Part shown: positions 47,933-62,170 of the stretch, one piece after another
Layout of the letters: each line of letters opens with the position of its first letter
Position numbering within the stretch: the stretch's first letter is position 1
Assembly: GCF_910592395.1 (NCBI RefSeq)
Contig: NC_088313.1
Coordinates: forward strand, 5,086,501-5,150,500
Direction of reading: 5' to 3'
Length of the DNA: 64,000 nt
From: Lineus longissimus
Taxonomy: Eukaryota > Nemertea > Pilidiophora > Heteronemertea > Lineidae
Program-made: the position numbers and the translations under genes
Notes under the pieces: generated by a model
What the model was told of the DNA's origin: nothing
Seen by the model: only the letters and a program-made list of their open reading frames with translations
Database searches by the model: none

Positions 47933-48831
47933 ATTAGAGGCGGCGATGCGTAGGTTACTTATAATATCACTGCGCCTACTATAATGCGTCATATTTTGGG
48001 GTCAGAGGCATTATGTATGCCTACGTCACAGCTTCGTCGCATTACAGATGTGGTTGGGGCGCCCATTACACGACGGAGTCTACGCGTAGACATACAGTTC
48101 ACGCAGGCTCGCACTGAAACAGAAACGGACGCACATTCAAGAACTGCACGCAAACCAACATCGGAAGAAGAGAGTGCCGACTGGACATCAAAGACGCCAA
48201 CGGTTGGCAAGGTGTCTCATCACTAGGAACGCAGCGTGACGTCACGAGCTCTGACGTCACGAGCAGACTACTCCGAGGCTCCCTGACGTCGTGAGAGACG
48301 CCAGCGCCATCTCCCGAATCAGGACTGACGTCACTAGCAGCAACTTCCACGCCGGTCTGAACTCAAAAAGCGTCCTAGTATAAACGCTTAGTAGCCAGTA
48401 GGCCTGCGCAGTGTTTGGCGGGGGGGGGGGGAGAGAGGGGAGGGATGATTTTCGACGGGCTTTAACCCGCGAATCACCTTTTTGACCGCAACGGTTAATT
48501 TGAGCCCCAAAACCACACAAGCAAGCCAATTTGACTGAAACTTAATCATTTTCATCACTTTAAACACACCTTATTCTCAATATAAGAAGAAGTATATTTG
48601 AAATGGAAAATAACATTCAACTGGTATGGTGAGACCACCCATTCGTCTCAAACGGAACTATAACCGCGAGCTGATTGGTTAAATACAGGTGCGGGACCTA
48701 CAGGCCGGCCCCCTGGCTGCCATTTCCATTTCGCAAAACTCGATGGCCACCACATAAGGTAGCCTACATTTTCATTTTAACAATCGTACAAGGGAAGAAG
48801 AAACAAAATGATTGGGACATGAAGAGAAAAA

Positions 48832-48949
48832 GTCTACAACACGCGGTATTCCGAGGCGGTCACCCATCCACGTACTAACCACGCTCGACGTTGCTTGGCT
48901 TCGGTGATCGGACGAGAACCAGTGTTTTCAACGTGATATTGTCGTAGAC
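48832..48949 (-). rRNA. 5S rRNA, copy 49 (C10A, C29T)
   Basis: Two private changes: C29T (48921) in the GCACCGG-equivalent helix III region and C10A (48940) next to helix I. Possibly still functional. Next copy 1,018 bp on. Confidence 0.9.
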
Positions 48950-49849
48950 ATTAGAGGCGGCGATGCGTAGGTTACTTATAATATCACTGCGCCTACTATA
49001 ATGCGTCATATTTTGGGGTCAGAGGCATTATGTATGCCTACGTCACAGCTTCGTCGCATTACAGATGTGGTTGGGGCGCCCATTACACGACGGAGTCTAC
49101 GCGTAGACATACAGTTCACGCAGGCTCGCACTGAAACAGAAACGGACGCACATTCAAGAACTGCACGCAGACCAACATCGGAAGAAGAGAGTGCCGACTG
49201 GATATCAAAGACGCCAACGGTTGGCAAGGTGTCTCATCACTAGGAACGCAGCGTGACGTCACGAGCTCTGACGTCACGAGCAGACTACTCCGAGGCTCCC
49301 TGACGTCATGAGAGACGCCAGCGCCATCTCCCGAATCAGGACTGACGTCACTAGCAGCAACTTCCACGCCGGTCTGAACTCAAAAAGCGTCCTAGTATAA
49401 ACGCTTGGAAGCCAGTAGGCCTGCGCAGTGTTGGGCGGGGGGGGGGGGGAGAGAGGGGAGGGATGATTTTCGACGGGCTTTAACCCGCGAATCACCTTTT
49501 TGACCGCAACGGTTAATTTGAGCCCCAAAACCACACAAGCAAGCCAATTTGACTGAAACTTAATCATTTTCATCACTTTAAACACACCTTATTCTCAATA
49601 TAAGAAGAAGTATATTTGAAATGGAAAATAACATTCAACTGGTATGGTGAGACCACCCATTCGTCTCAAACGGAACTATAACCGCGAGCTGATTGGTTAA
49701 ATACAGGTGCGGGACCTACAGGCCGGCCCCCTGGCTGCCATTTCCATTTCGCAAAATTCGATGGCCACCACATAAGGTAGCCTACATTTTCATTTTAACA
49801 ATCGTACAAGGGAAGAAGAAACAAAATGATTGGGACATGAAGAGAAAAA

Positions 49850-49967
49850 GTCTACAACACGCGGTATTCCGAGGCGGTCACCCATCCACGTACTAACCAC
49901 GCTCGACGTTGCTTGGCTTCGGTGATCGGACGAGAACCGGTGTTTTCAACGTGATATGGTCGTAGAC
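49850..49967 (-). rRNA. 5S rRNA, copy 50
   Basis: Consensus sequence. Next copy 1,016 bp on. Confidence 0.96.
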
Positions 49968-50865
49968 ATTAGAGGCGGCGATGCGTAGGTTACTTATAAT
50001 ATCACTGCGCCTACTATAATGCGTCATATTTTGGGGTCAGAGGCATTATATATGCCTACGTCACAGCTTCGTCGCATTACAGATGTGGTTGGGGCGCCCA
50101 TTACACGACGGAGTCTACGCGTAGACATACAGTTCACGCAGGCTCGCACTGAAACAGAAACGGACGCACATTCAAGAACTGCACGCAGACCAACATCGGA
50201 AGAAGAGAGTGCCGACTGGACATCAAGGACGCCAACGGTTGGCAAGGTGTCTCATCACTAGGAACGCAGCGTGACGTCACGAGCTCAGACGTCACGAGCA
50301 GACTACTCCGAGGCTCCCTGACGTCATGAGAGACGCCAGCGCCATCTCCCGAATCAGGACTGACGTCACTAGCAGCAACTTCCACGCCGGTCTGAACTCA
50401 AAAAGCGTCCTAGTATAAACGCTTGGAAGCCAGTAGGCCTGCGCAGTGTTGGGCGGGGGGGGGGGGAGAGAGGGGAGGGATGATTTTCGACGGGCTTTAA
50501 CCCGCGAATCACCTTTTTGACCGCAACGGTTAATTTGAACCCCAAAACCACACAAGCAAGCCAATTTGACTGAAACTTAATCATTTTCATCACTTTAAAC
50601 ACACCTTATTCTCAATATAAGAAGAAGTATATTTGAAATGGAAAATAACATTCAACTGGTATGGTGAGACCACCCATTCGTCTCAAACGGAACTATAACC
50701 GCGAGCTGATTGGTTAAATACAGGTGCGGGACCTACAGGCCGGCCCCCTGGTGCCATTTCCATTTCGCAAAATTCGATGGCCACCACATAAGGTAGCCTA
50801 CATTTTCATTTTAACAATCGAACAAGGGAAGAAGAAACAAAATGATTGGGGCATGAAGAGAAAAA

Positions 50866-50983
50866 GTCTACAACACGCGGTATTCCGAGGCGGTCACCCA
50901 TCCACGTACTAACCACGCTCGACGTTGCTTGGCTTCGGTGATCGGACGAGAACCGGTGTTTTCAACGTGATATGGTCGTAGAC
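50866..50983 (-). rRNA. 5S rRNA, copy 51
   Basis: Consensus core. The spacer on its left has several private changes, including a 1-bp deletion near 50752, T to A at 50821 and A to G at 50851. Next copy 1,017 bp on. Confidence 0.96.
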
Positions 50984-51882
50984 ATTAGAGGCGGCGATGC
51001 GTAGGTTACTTATAATATCACTGCGCCTACTATAATGCGTCATATTTTGGGGTCAGAGGCATTATGTATGCCTACGTCACAGCTTCGTCGCATTACAGAT
51101 GTGGTTGGGGCGCCCATTACACGACGGAGTCTACGCGTAGACATACAGTTCACGCAGGCTCGCACTGAAACAGAAACGGACGCACATTCAAGAACTGCAC
51201 GCAGACCAACATCGGAAGAAGAGAGTGCCGACTGGACATCAAAGACGCCAACGGTTGGCAAGGTGTCTCATCACTAGGAACGCAGCGTGACGTCACGAGC
51301 TCTGACGTCACGAGCAGACTACTCCGAGGCTCCCTGACGTCATGAGAGACGCCAGCGCCATCTCCCGAATCAGGACTGACGTCACTAGCAGCAACTTCCA
51401 CGCCGGTCTGAACTCAAAAAGCGTCCTAGTATAAACGCTTGGAAGCCAGTAGGCCTGCGCAGTGTTGGGCGGGGGGGGGGGGAGAGAGGGGAGGGATGAT
51501 TTTCGACGGGCTTTAACCCGCGAATCACCTTTTTGACCGCAACGGTTAATTTGAGCCCCAAAACCACACAAGCAAGCCAATTTGACTGAAACTTAATCAT
51601 TTTCATCACTTTAAACACACCTTATTCTCAATATAAGAAGAAGTATATTTGAAATGGAAAATAACATTCAACTGGTATGGTGAGACCACCCATTCGTCTC
51701 AAACGGAACTATAACCGCGAGCTGATTGGTTAAATACAGGTGCGGGACCTACAGGCCGGCCCCCTGGCTGCCATTTCCATTTCGCAAAATTCGATGGCCA
51801 CCACATAAGGTAGCCTACATTTTCATTTTAACAATCGTACAAGGGAAGAAGAAACAAAATGATTGGGACATGAAGAGAAAAA

Positions 51883-52000
51883 GTCTACAACACGCGGTAT
51901 TCCGAGGCGGTCACCCATCCACGTACTAACCACGCTCGACGTTGCTTGGCTTCGGTGATCGGACGAGAACCGGTGTTTTCAACGTGATATGGTCGTAGAC
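51883..52000 (-). rRNA. 5S rRNA, copy 52
   Basis: Consensus sequence; first copy of the block carrying the TTTGTGGTC upstream variant. Next copy 1,018 bp on. Confidence 0.96.
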
Positions 52001-52900
52001 ATTAGAGGCGGCGATGCGTAGGTTACTTATAATATCACTGCGCCTACTATAATGCGTCATATTTTGTGGTCAGAGGCATTATGTATGCCTACGTCACAGC
52101 TTCGTCGCATTACAGATGTGGTTGGGGCGCCCATTACACGACGGAGTCTACGCGTAGACATACAGTTCACGCAGGCTCGCACTGAAACAGAAACGGACGC
52201 ACATTCAAGAACTGCACGCAGACCAACATCGGAAGAAGAGAGTGCCGACTGGACATCAAAGACGCCAACGGTTGGCAAGGTGTCTCATCACTAGGAACGC
52301 AGCGTGACGTCACGAGCTCTGACGTCACGAGCAGACTACTCCGAGGCTCCCTGACGTCATGAGAGACGCCAGCGCCATCTCCCGAATCAGGACTGACGTC
52401 ACTAGCAGCAACTTCCACGCCGGTCTGAACTCAAAAAGCGTCCTAGTATAAACGCTTGGAAGCCAGTAGGCCTGCGCAGTGTTGGGCGGGGGGGGGGGGG
52501 GGGGGGGGGAGGGATGATTTTCGACGGGCTTTAACCCGCGAATCACCTTTTTGACCGCAACGGTTAATTTGAGCCCCAAAACCACACAAGCAAGCCAATT
52601 TGACTGAAACTTAATCATTTTCATCACTTTAAACACACCTTATTCTCAATATAAGAAGAAGTATATTTGAAATGGAAAATAACATTCAACTGGTATGGTG
52701 AGACCACCCATTCGTCTCAAACGGAACTATAACCGCGAGCTGATTGGTTAAATACAGGTGCGGGACCTACAGGCCGGCCCCCTGGCTGCCATTTCCATTT
52801 CGCAAAATTCGATGGCCACCACATAAGGTAGCCTACATTTTCATTTTAACAATCGTACAAGGGAAGAAGAAACAAAATGATTGGGACATGAAGAGAAAAA

Positions 52901-53018
52901 GTCTACAACACGCGGTATTCCGAGGCGGTCACCCATCCACGTACTAACCACGCTCGACGTTGCTTGGCTTCGGTGATCGGACGAGAACCGGTGTTTTCAA
53001 CGTGATATGGTCGTAGAC
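52901..53018 (-). rRNA. 5S rRNA, copy 53
   Basis: Consensus sequence. Next copy 1,015 bp on. Confidence 0.96.
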
Positions 53019-53915
53019 ATTAGAGGCGGCGATGCGTAGGTTACTTATAATATCACTGCGCCTACTATAATGCGTCATATTTTGTGGTCAGAGGCATTAT
53101 GTATGCCTACGTCACAGCTTCGTCGCATTACAGATGTGGTTGGGGCGCCCATTACACGACGGAGTCTACGCGTAGACATACAGTTCACGCAGGCTCGCAC
53201 TGAAACAGAAACGGACGCACATTCAAGAACTGCACTCAGACCAACATCGGAAGAAGAGAGTGCCGACTGGACATCAAAGACGCCAACGGTTGGCAAGGTG
53301 TCTCATCACTAGGAACGCAGCGTGACGTCACGAGCTCTGACGTCACGAGCAGACTACTCCGAGGCTCCCTGACGTCATGAGAGACGCCAGCGCCATCTCC
53401 CGAATCAGGACTGACGTCACTAGCAGCAACTTCCACGCCGGTCTGAACTCAAAAAGCGTCCTAGTATAAACGCTTGGAAGCCAGTAGGCCTGCGCAGTTT
53501 TGGGCGGGGGGGGGGAGAGAGGGGAGGGATGATTTTCGACGGGCTTTAACCCGCGAATCACCTTTTTGACCGCAACGGTTAATTTGAGCCCCAAAACCAC
53601 ACAAGCAAGCCAATTTGACTGAAACTTAATCATTTTCATCACTTTAAACACACCTTATTCTCAATATAAGAAGAAGTATATTTGAAATGGAAAATAACAT
53701 TCAACTGGTATGGTGAGACCACCCATTCGTCTCAAACGGAACTATAACCGCGAGCTGATTGGTTAAATACAGGTGCGGGACCTACAGGCCGGCCCCCTGG
53801 CTGCCATTTCCATTTCGCAAAATTCGATGGCCACCACATAAGGTAGCCTACATTTTCATTTTAACAATCGTACAAGGGAAGAAGAAACAAAATGATTGGG
53901 ACATGAAGAGAAAAA

Positions 53916-54033
53916 GTCTACAACACGCGGTATTCCGAGGCGGTCACCCATCCACGTACTAACCACGCTCGACGTTGCTTGGCTTCGGTGATCGGACGAG
54001 AACCGGTGTTTTCAACGTGATATGGTCGTAGAC
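53916..54033 (-). rRNA. 5S rRNA, copy 54
   Basis: Consensus sequence. Next copy 1,021 bp on. Confidence 0.96.
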
Positions 54034-54936
54034 ATTAGAGGCGGCGATGCGTAGGTTACTTATAATATCACTGCGCCTACTATAATGCGTCATATTTTGT
54101 GGTCAGAGGCATTATGTATGCCTACGTCACAGCTTCGTCGCATTACAGATGTGGTTGGGGCGCCCATTACACGACGGAGTCTACGCGTAGACATACAGTT
54201 CACGCAGGCTCGCACTGAAACAGAAACGGACGCACATTCAAGAACTGCACGCAGACCAACATCGGAAGAAGAGAGTGCCGACTGGACATCAAAGACGCCA
54301 ACGGTTGGCAAGGTGTCTCATCACTAGGAACGCAGCGTGACGTCACGAGCTCTGACGTCACGAGCAGACTACTCCGAGGCTCCCTGACGTCATGAGAGAC
54401 GCCAGCGCCATCTCCCGAATCAGGACTGACGTCACTAGCAGCAACTTCCACGCCGGTCTGAACTCAAAAAGCGTCCTAGTATAAACGCTTGGAAGCCAGT
54501 AGGCCTGCGCAGTGTTGGGCGGGGGGGGGGGGGGGGAGAGGGGGGAGGGATGATTTTCGACGGGCTTTAACCCGCGAATCACCTTTTTGACCGCAACGGT
54601 TAATTTGAGCCCCAAAACCACACAAGCAAGCCAATTTGACTGAAACTTAATCATTTTCATCACTTTAAACACACCTTATTCTCAATATAAGAAGAAGTAT
54701 ATTTGAAATGGAAAATAACATTCAACTGGTATGGTGAGACCACCCATTCGTCTCAAACGGAACTATAACCGCGAGCTGATTGGTTAAATACAGGTGCGGG
54801 ACCTACAGGCCGGCCCCCTGGCTGCCATTTCCATTTCGCAAAATTCGATGGCCACCACATAAGGTAGCCTACATTTTCATTTTAACAATCGTACAAGGGA
54901 AGAAGAAACAAAATGATTGGGACATGAAGAGAAAAA

Positions 54937-55054
54937 GTCTACAACACGCGGTATTCCGAGGCGGTCACCCATCCACGTACTAACCACGCTCGACGTTGCT
55001 TGGCTTCGGTGATCGGACGAGAACCGGTGTTTTCAACGTGATATGGTCGTAGAC
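54937..55054 (-). rRNA. 5S rRNA, copy 55
   Basis: Consensus sequence. Right spacer has altered CRE site 2 (55374). Next copy 1,014 bp on. Confidence 0.96.
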
Positions 55055-55950
55055 ATTAGAGGCGGCGATGCGTAGGTTACTTATAATATCACTGCGCCTA
55101 CTATAATGCGTCATATTTTGTGGTCAGAGGCATTATGTATGCCTACGTCACAGCTTCGTCGCATTACAGATGTGGTTGGGGCGCCCATTACACGACGGAG
55201 TCTACGCGTAGACATACAGTTCACGCAGGCTCGCACTGAAACAGAAACGGACGCACATTCAAGAACTGCACGCAGACCAACATCGGAAGAAGAGAGTGCC
55301 GACTGGACATCAAAGACGCCAACGGTTGGCAAGGTGTCTCATCACTAGGAACGCAGCGTGACGTCACGAGCTCAGACGTCACGAGCAGACTACTCCGAGG
55401 CTCCCTGACGTCATGAGAGACGCCAGCGCCATCTCCCGAATCAGGACTGACGTCACTAGCAGCAACTTCCACGCCGGTCTGAACTCAAAAAGCGTCCTAG
55501 TATAAACGCTTGGAAGCCAGTAGGCCTGCGCAGTGTTGGGGGGGGGGGGGAGAGAGGGGAGGGATGATTTTCGACGGGCTTTAACCCGCGAATCACCTTT
55601 TTGACCGCAACGGTTAATTTGAGCCCCAAAACCACACAAGCAAGCCAATTTGACTGAAACTTAATCATTTTCATCACTTTAAACACACCTTATTCTCAAT
55701 ATAAGAAGAAGTATATTTGAAATGGAAAATAACATTCAACTGGTATGGTGAGACCACCCATTCGTCTCAAACGGAACTATAACCGCGAGCTGATTGGTTA
55801 AATACAGGTGCGGGACCTACAGGCCGGCCCCCTGGCTGCCATTTCCATTTCGCAAAATTCGATGGCCACCACATAAGGTAGCCTACATTTTCATTTTAAC
55901 AATCGTACAAGGGAAGAAGAAACAAAATGATTGGGACATGAAGAGAAAAA

Positions 55951-56068
55951 GTCTACAACACGCGGTATTCCGAGGCGGTCACCCATCCACGTACTAACCA
56001 CGCTCGACGTTGCTTGGCTTCGGTGATCGGACGAGAACCGGTGTTTTCAACGTGATATGGTCGTAGAC
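55951..56068 (-). rRNA. 5S rRNA, copy 56
   Basis: Consensus sequence. Next copy 1,017 bp on. Confidence 0.96.
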
Positions 56069-56967
56069 ATTAGAGGCGGCGATGCGTAGGTTACTTATAA
56101 TATCACTGCGCCTACTATAATGCGTCATATTTTGTGGTCAGAGGCATTATGTATGCCTACGTCACAGCTTCGTCGCATTACAGATGTGGTTGGGGCGCCC
56201 ATTACACGACGGAGTCTACGCGTAGACATACAGTTCACGCAGGCTCGCACTGAAACAGAAACGGACGCACATTCAAGAACTGCACGCAGACCAACATCGG
56301 AAGAAGAGAGTGCCGACTGGACATCAAAGACGCCAACGGTTGGCAAGGTGTCTCATCACTAGGAACGCAGCGTGACGTCACGAGCTCTGACGTCACGAGC
56401 AGACTACTCCGAGGCTCCCTGACGTCATGAGAGACGCCAGCGCCATCTCCCGAATCAGGACTGACGTCACTAGCAGCAACTTCCACGCCGGTCTGAACTC
56501 AAAAAGCGTCCTAGTATAAACGCTTGGAAGCCAGTAGGCCTGCGCAGTGTTGGGCGGGGGGGGGGGGAGAGAGGGGAGGGATGATTTTCGACGGGCTTTA
56601 ACCCGCGAATCACCTTTTTGACCGCAACGGTTAATTTGAGCCCCAAAACCACACAAGCAAGCCAATTTGACTGAAACTTAATCATTTTCATCACTTTAAA
56701 CACACCTTATTCTCAATATAAGAAGAAGTATATTTAAAATGGAAAATAACATTCAACTGGTATGGTGAGACCACCCATTCGTCTCAAACGGAACTATAAC
56801 CGCGAGCTGATTGGTTAAATACAGGTGCGGGACCTACAGGCCGGCCCCCTGGCTGCCATTTCCATTTCGCAAAATTCGATGGCCACCACATAAGGTAGCC
56901 TACATTTTCATTTTAACAATCGTACAAGGGAAGAAGAAACAAAATGATTGGGACATGAAGAGAAAAA

Positions 56968-57085
56968 GTCTACAACACGCGGTATTCCGAGGCGGTCACC
57001 CATCCACGTACTAACCACGCTCGACGTTGCTTGGCTTCGGTGATCGGACGAGAACCGGTGTTTTCAACGTGATATGGTCGTAGAC
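56968..57085 (-). rRNA. 5S rRNA, copy 57
   Basis: Consensus sequence. Next copy 1,015 bp on. Confidence 0.96.
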
Positions 57086-57982
57086 ATTAGAGGCGGCGAT
57101 GCGTAGGTTACTTATAATATCACTGCGCCTACTATAATGCGTCATATTTTGTGGTCAGAGGCATTATGTATGCCTACGTCACAGCTTCGTCGCATTACAG
57201 ATGTGGTTGGGGCGCCCATTACACGACGGAGTCTACGCGTAGACATACAGTTCACGCAGGCTCGCACTGAAACAGAAACGGACGCACATTCAAGAACTGC
57301 ACGCAGACCAACATCGGAAGAAGAGAGTGCCGACTGGACATCAAAGACGCCAACGGTTGGCAAGGTGTCTCATCACTAGGAACGCAGCGTGACGTCACGA
57401 GCTCTGACGTCACGAGCAGACTACTCCGAGGCTCCCTGACGTCATGAGAGACGCCAGCGCCATCTCCCGAATCAGGACTGACGTCACTAGCAGCAACTTC
57501 CACGCCGGTCTGAACTCAAAAAGCGTCCTAGTATAAACGCTTGGAAGCCAGTAGGCCTGCGCAGTGTTGGGGGGGGGGGGGGAGAGAGGGGAGGGATGAT
57601 TTTCGACGGGCTTTAACCCGCGAATCACCTTTTTGACCGCAACGGTTAATTTGAGCCCCAAAACCACACAAGCAAGCCAATTTGACTGAAACTTAATCAT
57701 TTTCATCACTTTAAACACACCTTATTCTCAATATAAGAAGAAGTATATTTGAAATGGAAAATAACATTCAACTGGTATGGTGAGACCACCCATTCGTCTC
57801 AAACGGAACTATAACCGCGAGCTGATTGGTTAAATACAGGTGCGGGACCTACAGGCCGGCCCCCTGGCTGCCATTTCCATTTCGCAAAATTCGATGGCCA
57901 CCACATAAGGTAGCCTACATTTTCATTTTAACAATCGTACAAGGGAAGAAGAAACAAAATGATTGGGACATGAAGAGAAAAA

Positions 57983-58100
57983 GTCTACAACACGCGGTAT
58001 TCCGAGGCGGTCACCCATCCACGTACTAACCACGCTCGACGTTGCTTGGCTTCGGTGATCGGACGAGAACCGGTGTTTTCAACGTGATATGGTCGTAGAC
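57983..58100 (-). rRNA. 5S rRNA, copy 58
   Basis: Consensus sequence; first member of the second two-unit duplication. Next copy 1,016 bp on. Confidence 0.96.
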
Positions 58101-58998
58101 ATTAGAGGCGGCGATGCGTAGGTTACTTATAATATCACTGCGCCTACTATAATGCGTCATATTTTGTGGTCAGAGGCATTATGTATGCCTACGTCACAGC
58201 TTCGTCGCATTACAGATGTGGTTGGGGCGCCCATTACACGACGGAGTCTACGCGTAGACATACAGTTCACGCAGGCTCGCACTGAAACAGAAACGGACGC
58301 ACATTCAAGAACTGCACGCAGACCAACATCGGAAGAAGAGAGTGCCGACTGGACATCAAAGACGCCAACGGTTGGCAAGGTGTGTCATCACTAGGAACGC
58401 AGCGTGACGTCACGAGCTCAGACGTCACGAGCAGACTACTCCGAGGCTCCCTGACGTCATGAGAGACGCCAGCGCCATCTCCCGAATCAGGACTGACGTC
58501 ACTAGCAGCAACTTCCACGCCGGTCTGAACTCAAAAAGCGTCCTAGTATAAACGCTTGGAAGCCAGTAGGCCTGCGCAGTGTTGGGCGGGGGGGGGGGAG
58601 AGAGGGGAGGGATGATTTTCGACGGGCTTTAACCCGCGAATCACCTTTTTGACCGCAACGGTTAATTTGAGCCCCAAAACCACACAAGCAAGCCAATTTG
58701 ACTGAAACTTAATCATTTTCATCACTTTAAACACACCTTATTCTCAATATAAGAAGAAGTATATTTGAAATGGAAAATAACATTCAACTGGTATGGTGAG
58801 ACCACCCATTCGTCTCAAACGGAACTATAACCGCGAGCTGATTGGTTAAATACAGGTGCGGGACCTACAGGCCGGCCCCCTGGCTGCCATTTCCATTTCG
58901 CAAAATTCGATGGCCACCACATAAGGTAGCCTACATTTTCATTTTAACAATCGTACAAGGGAAGAAGAAACAAAATGATTGGGACATGAAGAGAAAAA

Positions 58999-59116
58999 GT
59001 CTACAACACGCGGTATTCCGAGGCGGTCACCCATCCACGTACTAACCACGCTCGACGTTGCTTGGCTTCGGTGATCGGACGAGAACCGGTGTTTTCAACG
59101 TGATATGGTCGTAGAC
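58999..59116 (-). rRNA. 5S rRNA, copy 59
   Basis: Consensus sequence; second member of the duplicated pair. Next copy 1,019 bp on. Confidence 0.96.
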
Positions 59117-60017
59117 ATTAGAGGCGGCGATGCGTAGGTTACTTATAATATCACTGCGCCTACTATAATGCGTCATATTTTGTGGTCAGAGGCATTATGT
59201 ATGCCTACGTCACAGCTTCGTCGCATTACAGATGTGGTTGGGGCGCCCATTACACGACGGAGTCTACGCGTAGACATACAGTTCACGCAGGCTCGCACTG
59301 AAACAGAAACGGACGCACATTCAAGAACTGCACGCAGACCAACATCGGAAGAAGAGAGTGCCGACTGGACATCAAAGACGCCAACGGTTGGCAAGGTGTC
59401 TCATCACTAGGAACGCAGCGTGACGTCACGAGCTCTGACGTCACGAGCAGACTACTCCGAGGCTCCCTGACGTCATGAGAGACGCCAGCGCAATCTCCCG
59501 AATCAGGACTGACGTCACTAGCAGCAACTTCCACGCCGGTCTGAACTCAAAAAGCGTCCTAGTATAAACGCTTGGAAGCCAGTAGGCCTGCGCAGTGTTG
59601 GGCGGGGGGGGGGGGGGAGAGAGGGGAGGGATGATTTTCGACGGGCTTTAACCCGCGAATCACCTTTTTGACCGCAACGGTTAATTTGAGCCCCAAAACC
59701 ACACAAGCAAGCCAATTTGACTGAAACTTAATCATTTTCATCACTTTAAACACACCTTATTCTCAATATAAGAAGAAGTATATTTGAAATGGAAAATAAC
59801 ATTCAACTGGTATGGTGAGACCACCCATTCGTCTCAAACGGAACTATAACCGCGAGCTGATTGGTTAAATACAGGTGCGGGACCTACAGGCCGGCCCCCT
59901 GGCTGCCATTTCCATTTCGCAAAATTCGATGGCCACCACATAAGGTAGCCTACATTTTCATTTTAACAATCGTACAAGGGAAGAAGAAACAAAATGATTG
60001 GGACATGAAGAGAAAAA

Positions 60018-60135
60018 GTCTACAACACGCGGTATTCCGAGGCGGTCACCCATCCACGTACTAACCACGCTCGACGTTGCTTGGCTTCGGTGATCGGACG
60101 AGAACCGGTGTTTTCAACGTGATATGGTCGTAGAC
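60018..60135 (-). rRNA. 5S rRNA, copy 60
   Basis: Consensus sequence; duplicate of the copy 58 unit. Next copy 1,019 bp on. Confidence 0.96.
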
Positions 60136-61036
60136 ATTAGAGGCGGCGATGCGTAGGTTACTTATAATATCACTGCGCCTACTATAATGCGTCATATTTT
60201 GTGGTCAGAGGCATTATGTATGCCTACGTCACAGCTTCGTCGCATTACAGATGTGGTTGGGGCGCCCATTACACGACGGAGTCTACGCGTAGACATACAG
60301 TTCACGCAGGCTCGCACTGAAACAGAAACGGACGCACATTCAAGAACTGCACGCAGACCAACATCGGAAGAAGAGAGTGCCGACTGGACATCAAAGACGC
60401 CAACGGTTGGCAAGGTGTGTCATCACTAGGAACGCAGCGTGACGTCACGAGCTCAGACGTCACGAGCAGACTACTCCGAGGCTCCCTGACGTCATGAGAG
60501 ACGCCAGCGCCATCTCCCGAATCAGGACTGACGTCACTAGCAGCAACTTCCACGCCGGTCTGAACTCAAAAAGCGTCCTAGTATAAACGCTTGGAAGCCA
60601 GTAGGCCTGCGCAGTGTTGGGCGGGGGGGGGGGGGGAGAGAGGGGAGGGATGATTTTCGACGGGCTTTAACCCGCGAATCACCTTTTTGACCGCAACGGT
60701 TAATTTGAGCCCCAAAACCACACAAGCAAGCCAATTTGACTGAAACTTAATCATTTTCATCACTTTAAACACACCTTATTCTCAATATAAGAAGAAGTAT
60801 ATTTGAAATGGAAAATAACATTCAACTGGTATGGTGAGACCACCCATTCGTCTCAAACGGAACTATAACCGCGAGCTGATTGGTTAAATACAGGTGCGGG
60901 ACCTACAGGCCGGCCCCCTGGCTGCCATTTCCATTTCGCAAAATTCGATGGCCACCACATAAGGTAGCCTACATTTTCATTTTAACAATCGTACAAGGGA
61001 AGAAGAAACAAAATGATTGGGACATGAAGAGAAAAA

Positions 61037-61154
61037 GTCTACAACACGCGGTATTCCGAGGCGGTCACCCATCCACGTACTAACCACGCTCGACGTTGCT
61101 TGGCTTCGGTGATCGGACGAGAACCGGTGTTTTCAACGTGATATGGTCGTAGAC
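61037..61154 (-). rRNA. 5S rRNA, copy 61
   Basis: Consensus sequence; duplicate of the copy 59 unit. Next copy 1,016 bp on. Confidence 0.96.
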
Positions 61155-62052
61155 ATTAGAGGCGGCGATGCGTAGGTTACTTATAATATCACTGCGCCTA
61201 CTATAATGCGTCATATTTTGTGGTCAGAGGCATTATGTATGCCTACGTCACAGCTTCGTCGCATTACAGATGTGGTTGGGGCGCCCATTACACGACGGAG
61301 TCTACGCGTAGACATACAGTTCACGCAGGCTCGCACTGAAACAGAAACGGACGCACATTCAAGAACTGCACGCAGACCAACATCGGAAGAAGAGAGTGCC
61401 GACTGGACATCAAAGACGCCAACGGTTGGCAAGGTGTCTCATCACTAGGAACGCAGCGTGACGTCACGAGCTCTGACGTCACGAGCAGACTACTCCGAGG
61501 CTCCCTGACGTCATGAGAGACGCCAGCGCAATCTCCCGAATCAGGACTGACGTCACTAGCAGCAACTTCCACGCCGGTCTGAACTCAAAAAGCGTCCTAG
61601 TATAAACGCTTGGAAGCCAGTAGGCCTGCGCAGTGTTGGGCGGGGGGGGGGGAGAGAGGGGAGGGATGATTTTCGACGGGCTTTAACCCGCGAATCACCT
61701 TTTTGACCGCAACGGTTAATTTGAGCCCCAAAACCACACAAGCAAGCCAATTTGACTGAAACTTAATCATTTTCATCACTTTAAACACACCTTATTCTCA
61801 ATATAAGAAGAAGTATATTTGAAATGGAAAATAACATTCAACTGGTATGGTGAGACCACCCATTCGTCTCAAACGGAACTATAACCGCGAGCTGATTGGT
61901 TAAATACAGGTGCGGGACCTACAGGCCGGCCCCCTGGCTGCCATTTCCATTTCGCAAAATTCGATGGCCACCACATAAGGTAGCCTACATTTTCATTTTA
62001 ACAATCGTACAAGGGAAGAAGAAACAAAATGATTGGGACATGAAGAGAAAAA

Positions 62053-62170
62053 GTCTACAACACGCGGTATTCCGAGGCGGTCACCCATCCACGTACTAAC
62101 CACGCTCGACGTTGCTTGGCTTCGGTGATCGGACGAGAACCGGTGTTTTCAACGTGATATGGTCGTAGAC
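62053..62170 (-). rRNA. 5S rRNA, copy 62
   Basis: Consensus sequence. Next copy 1,020 bp on. Confidence 0.96.

Larger units (their letters stand above)
57826..61895. repeat. Second two-unit higher-order duplication
   Basis: 57826-59860 and 59861-61895 share 58384/60419 (C to G), 58420/60455 (CRE site 2 T to A) and, in the second unit of each pair, 59492/61530 (C to A). The offset is 2,035-2,038 bp, the difference being G-tract length. Confidence 0.85.
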
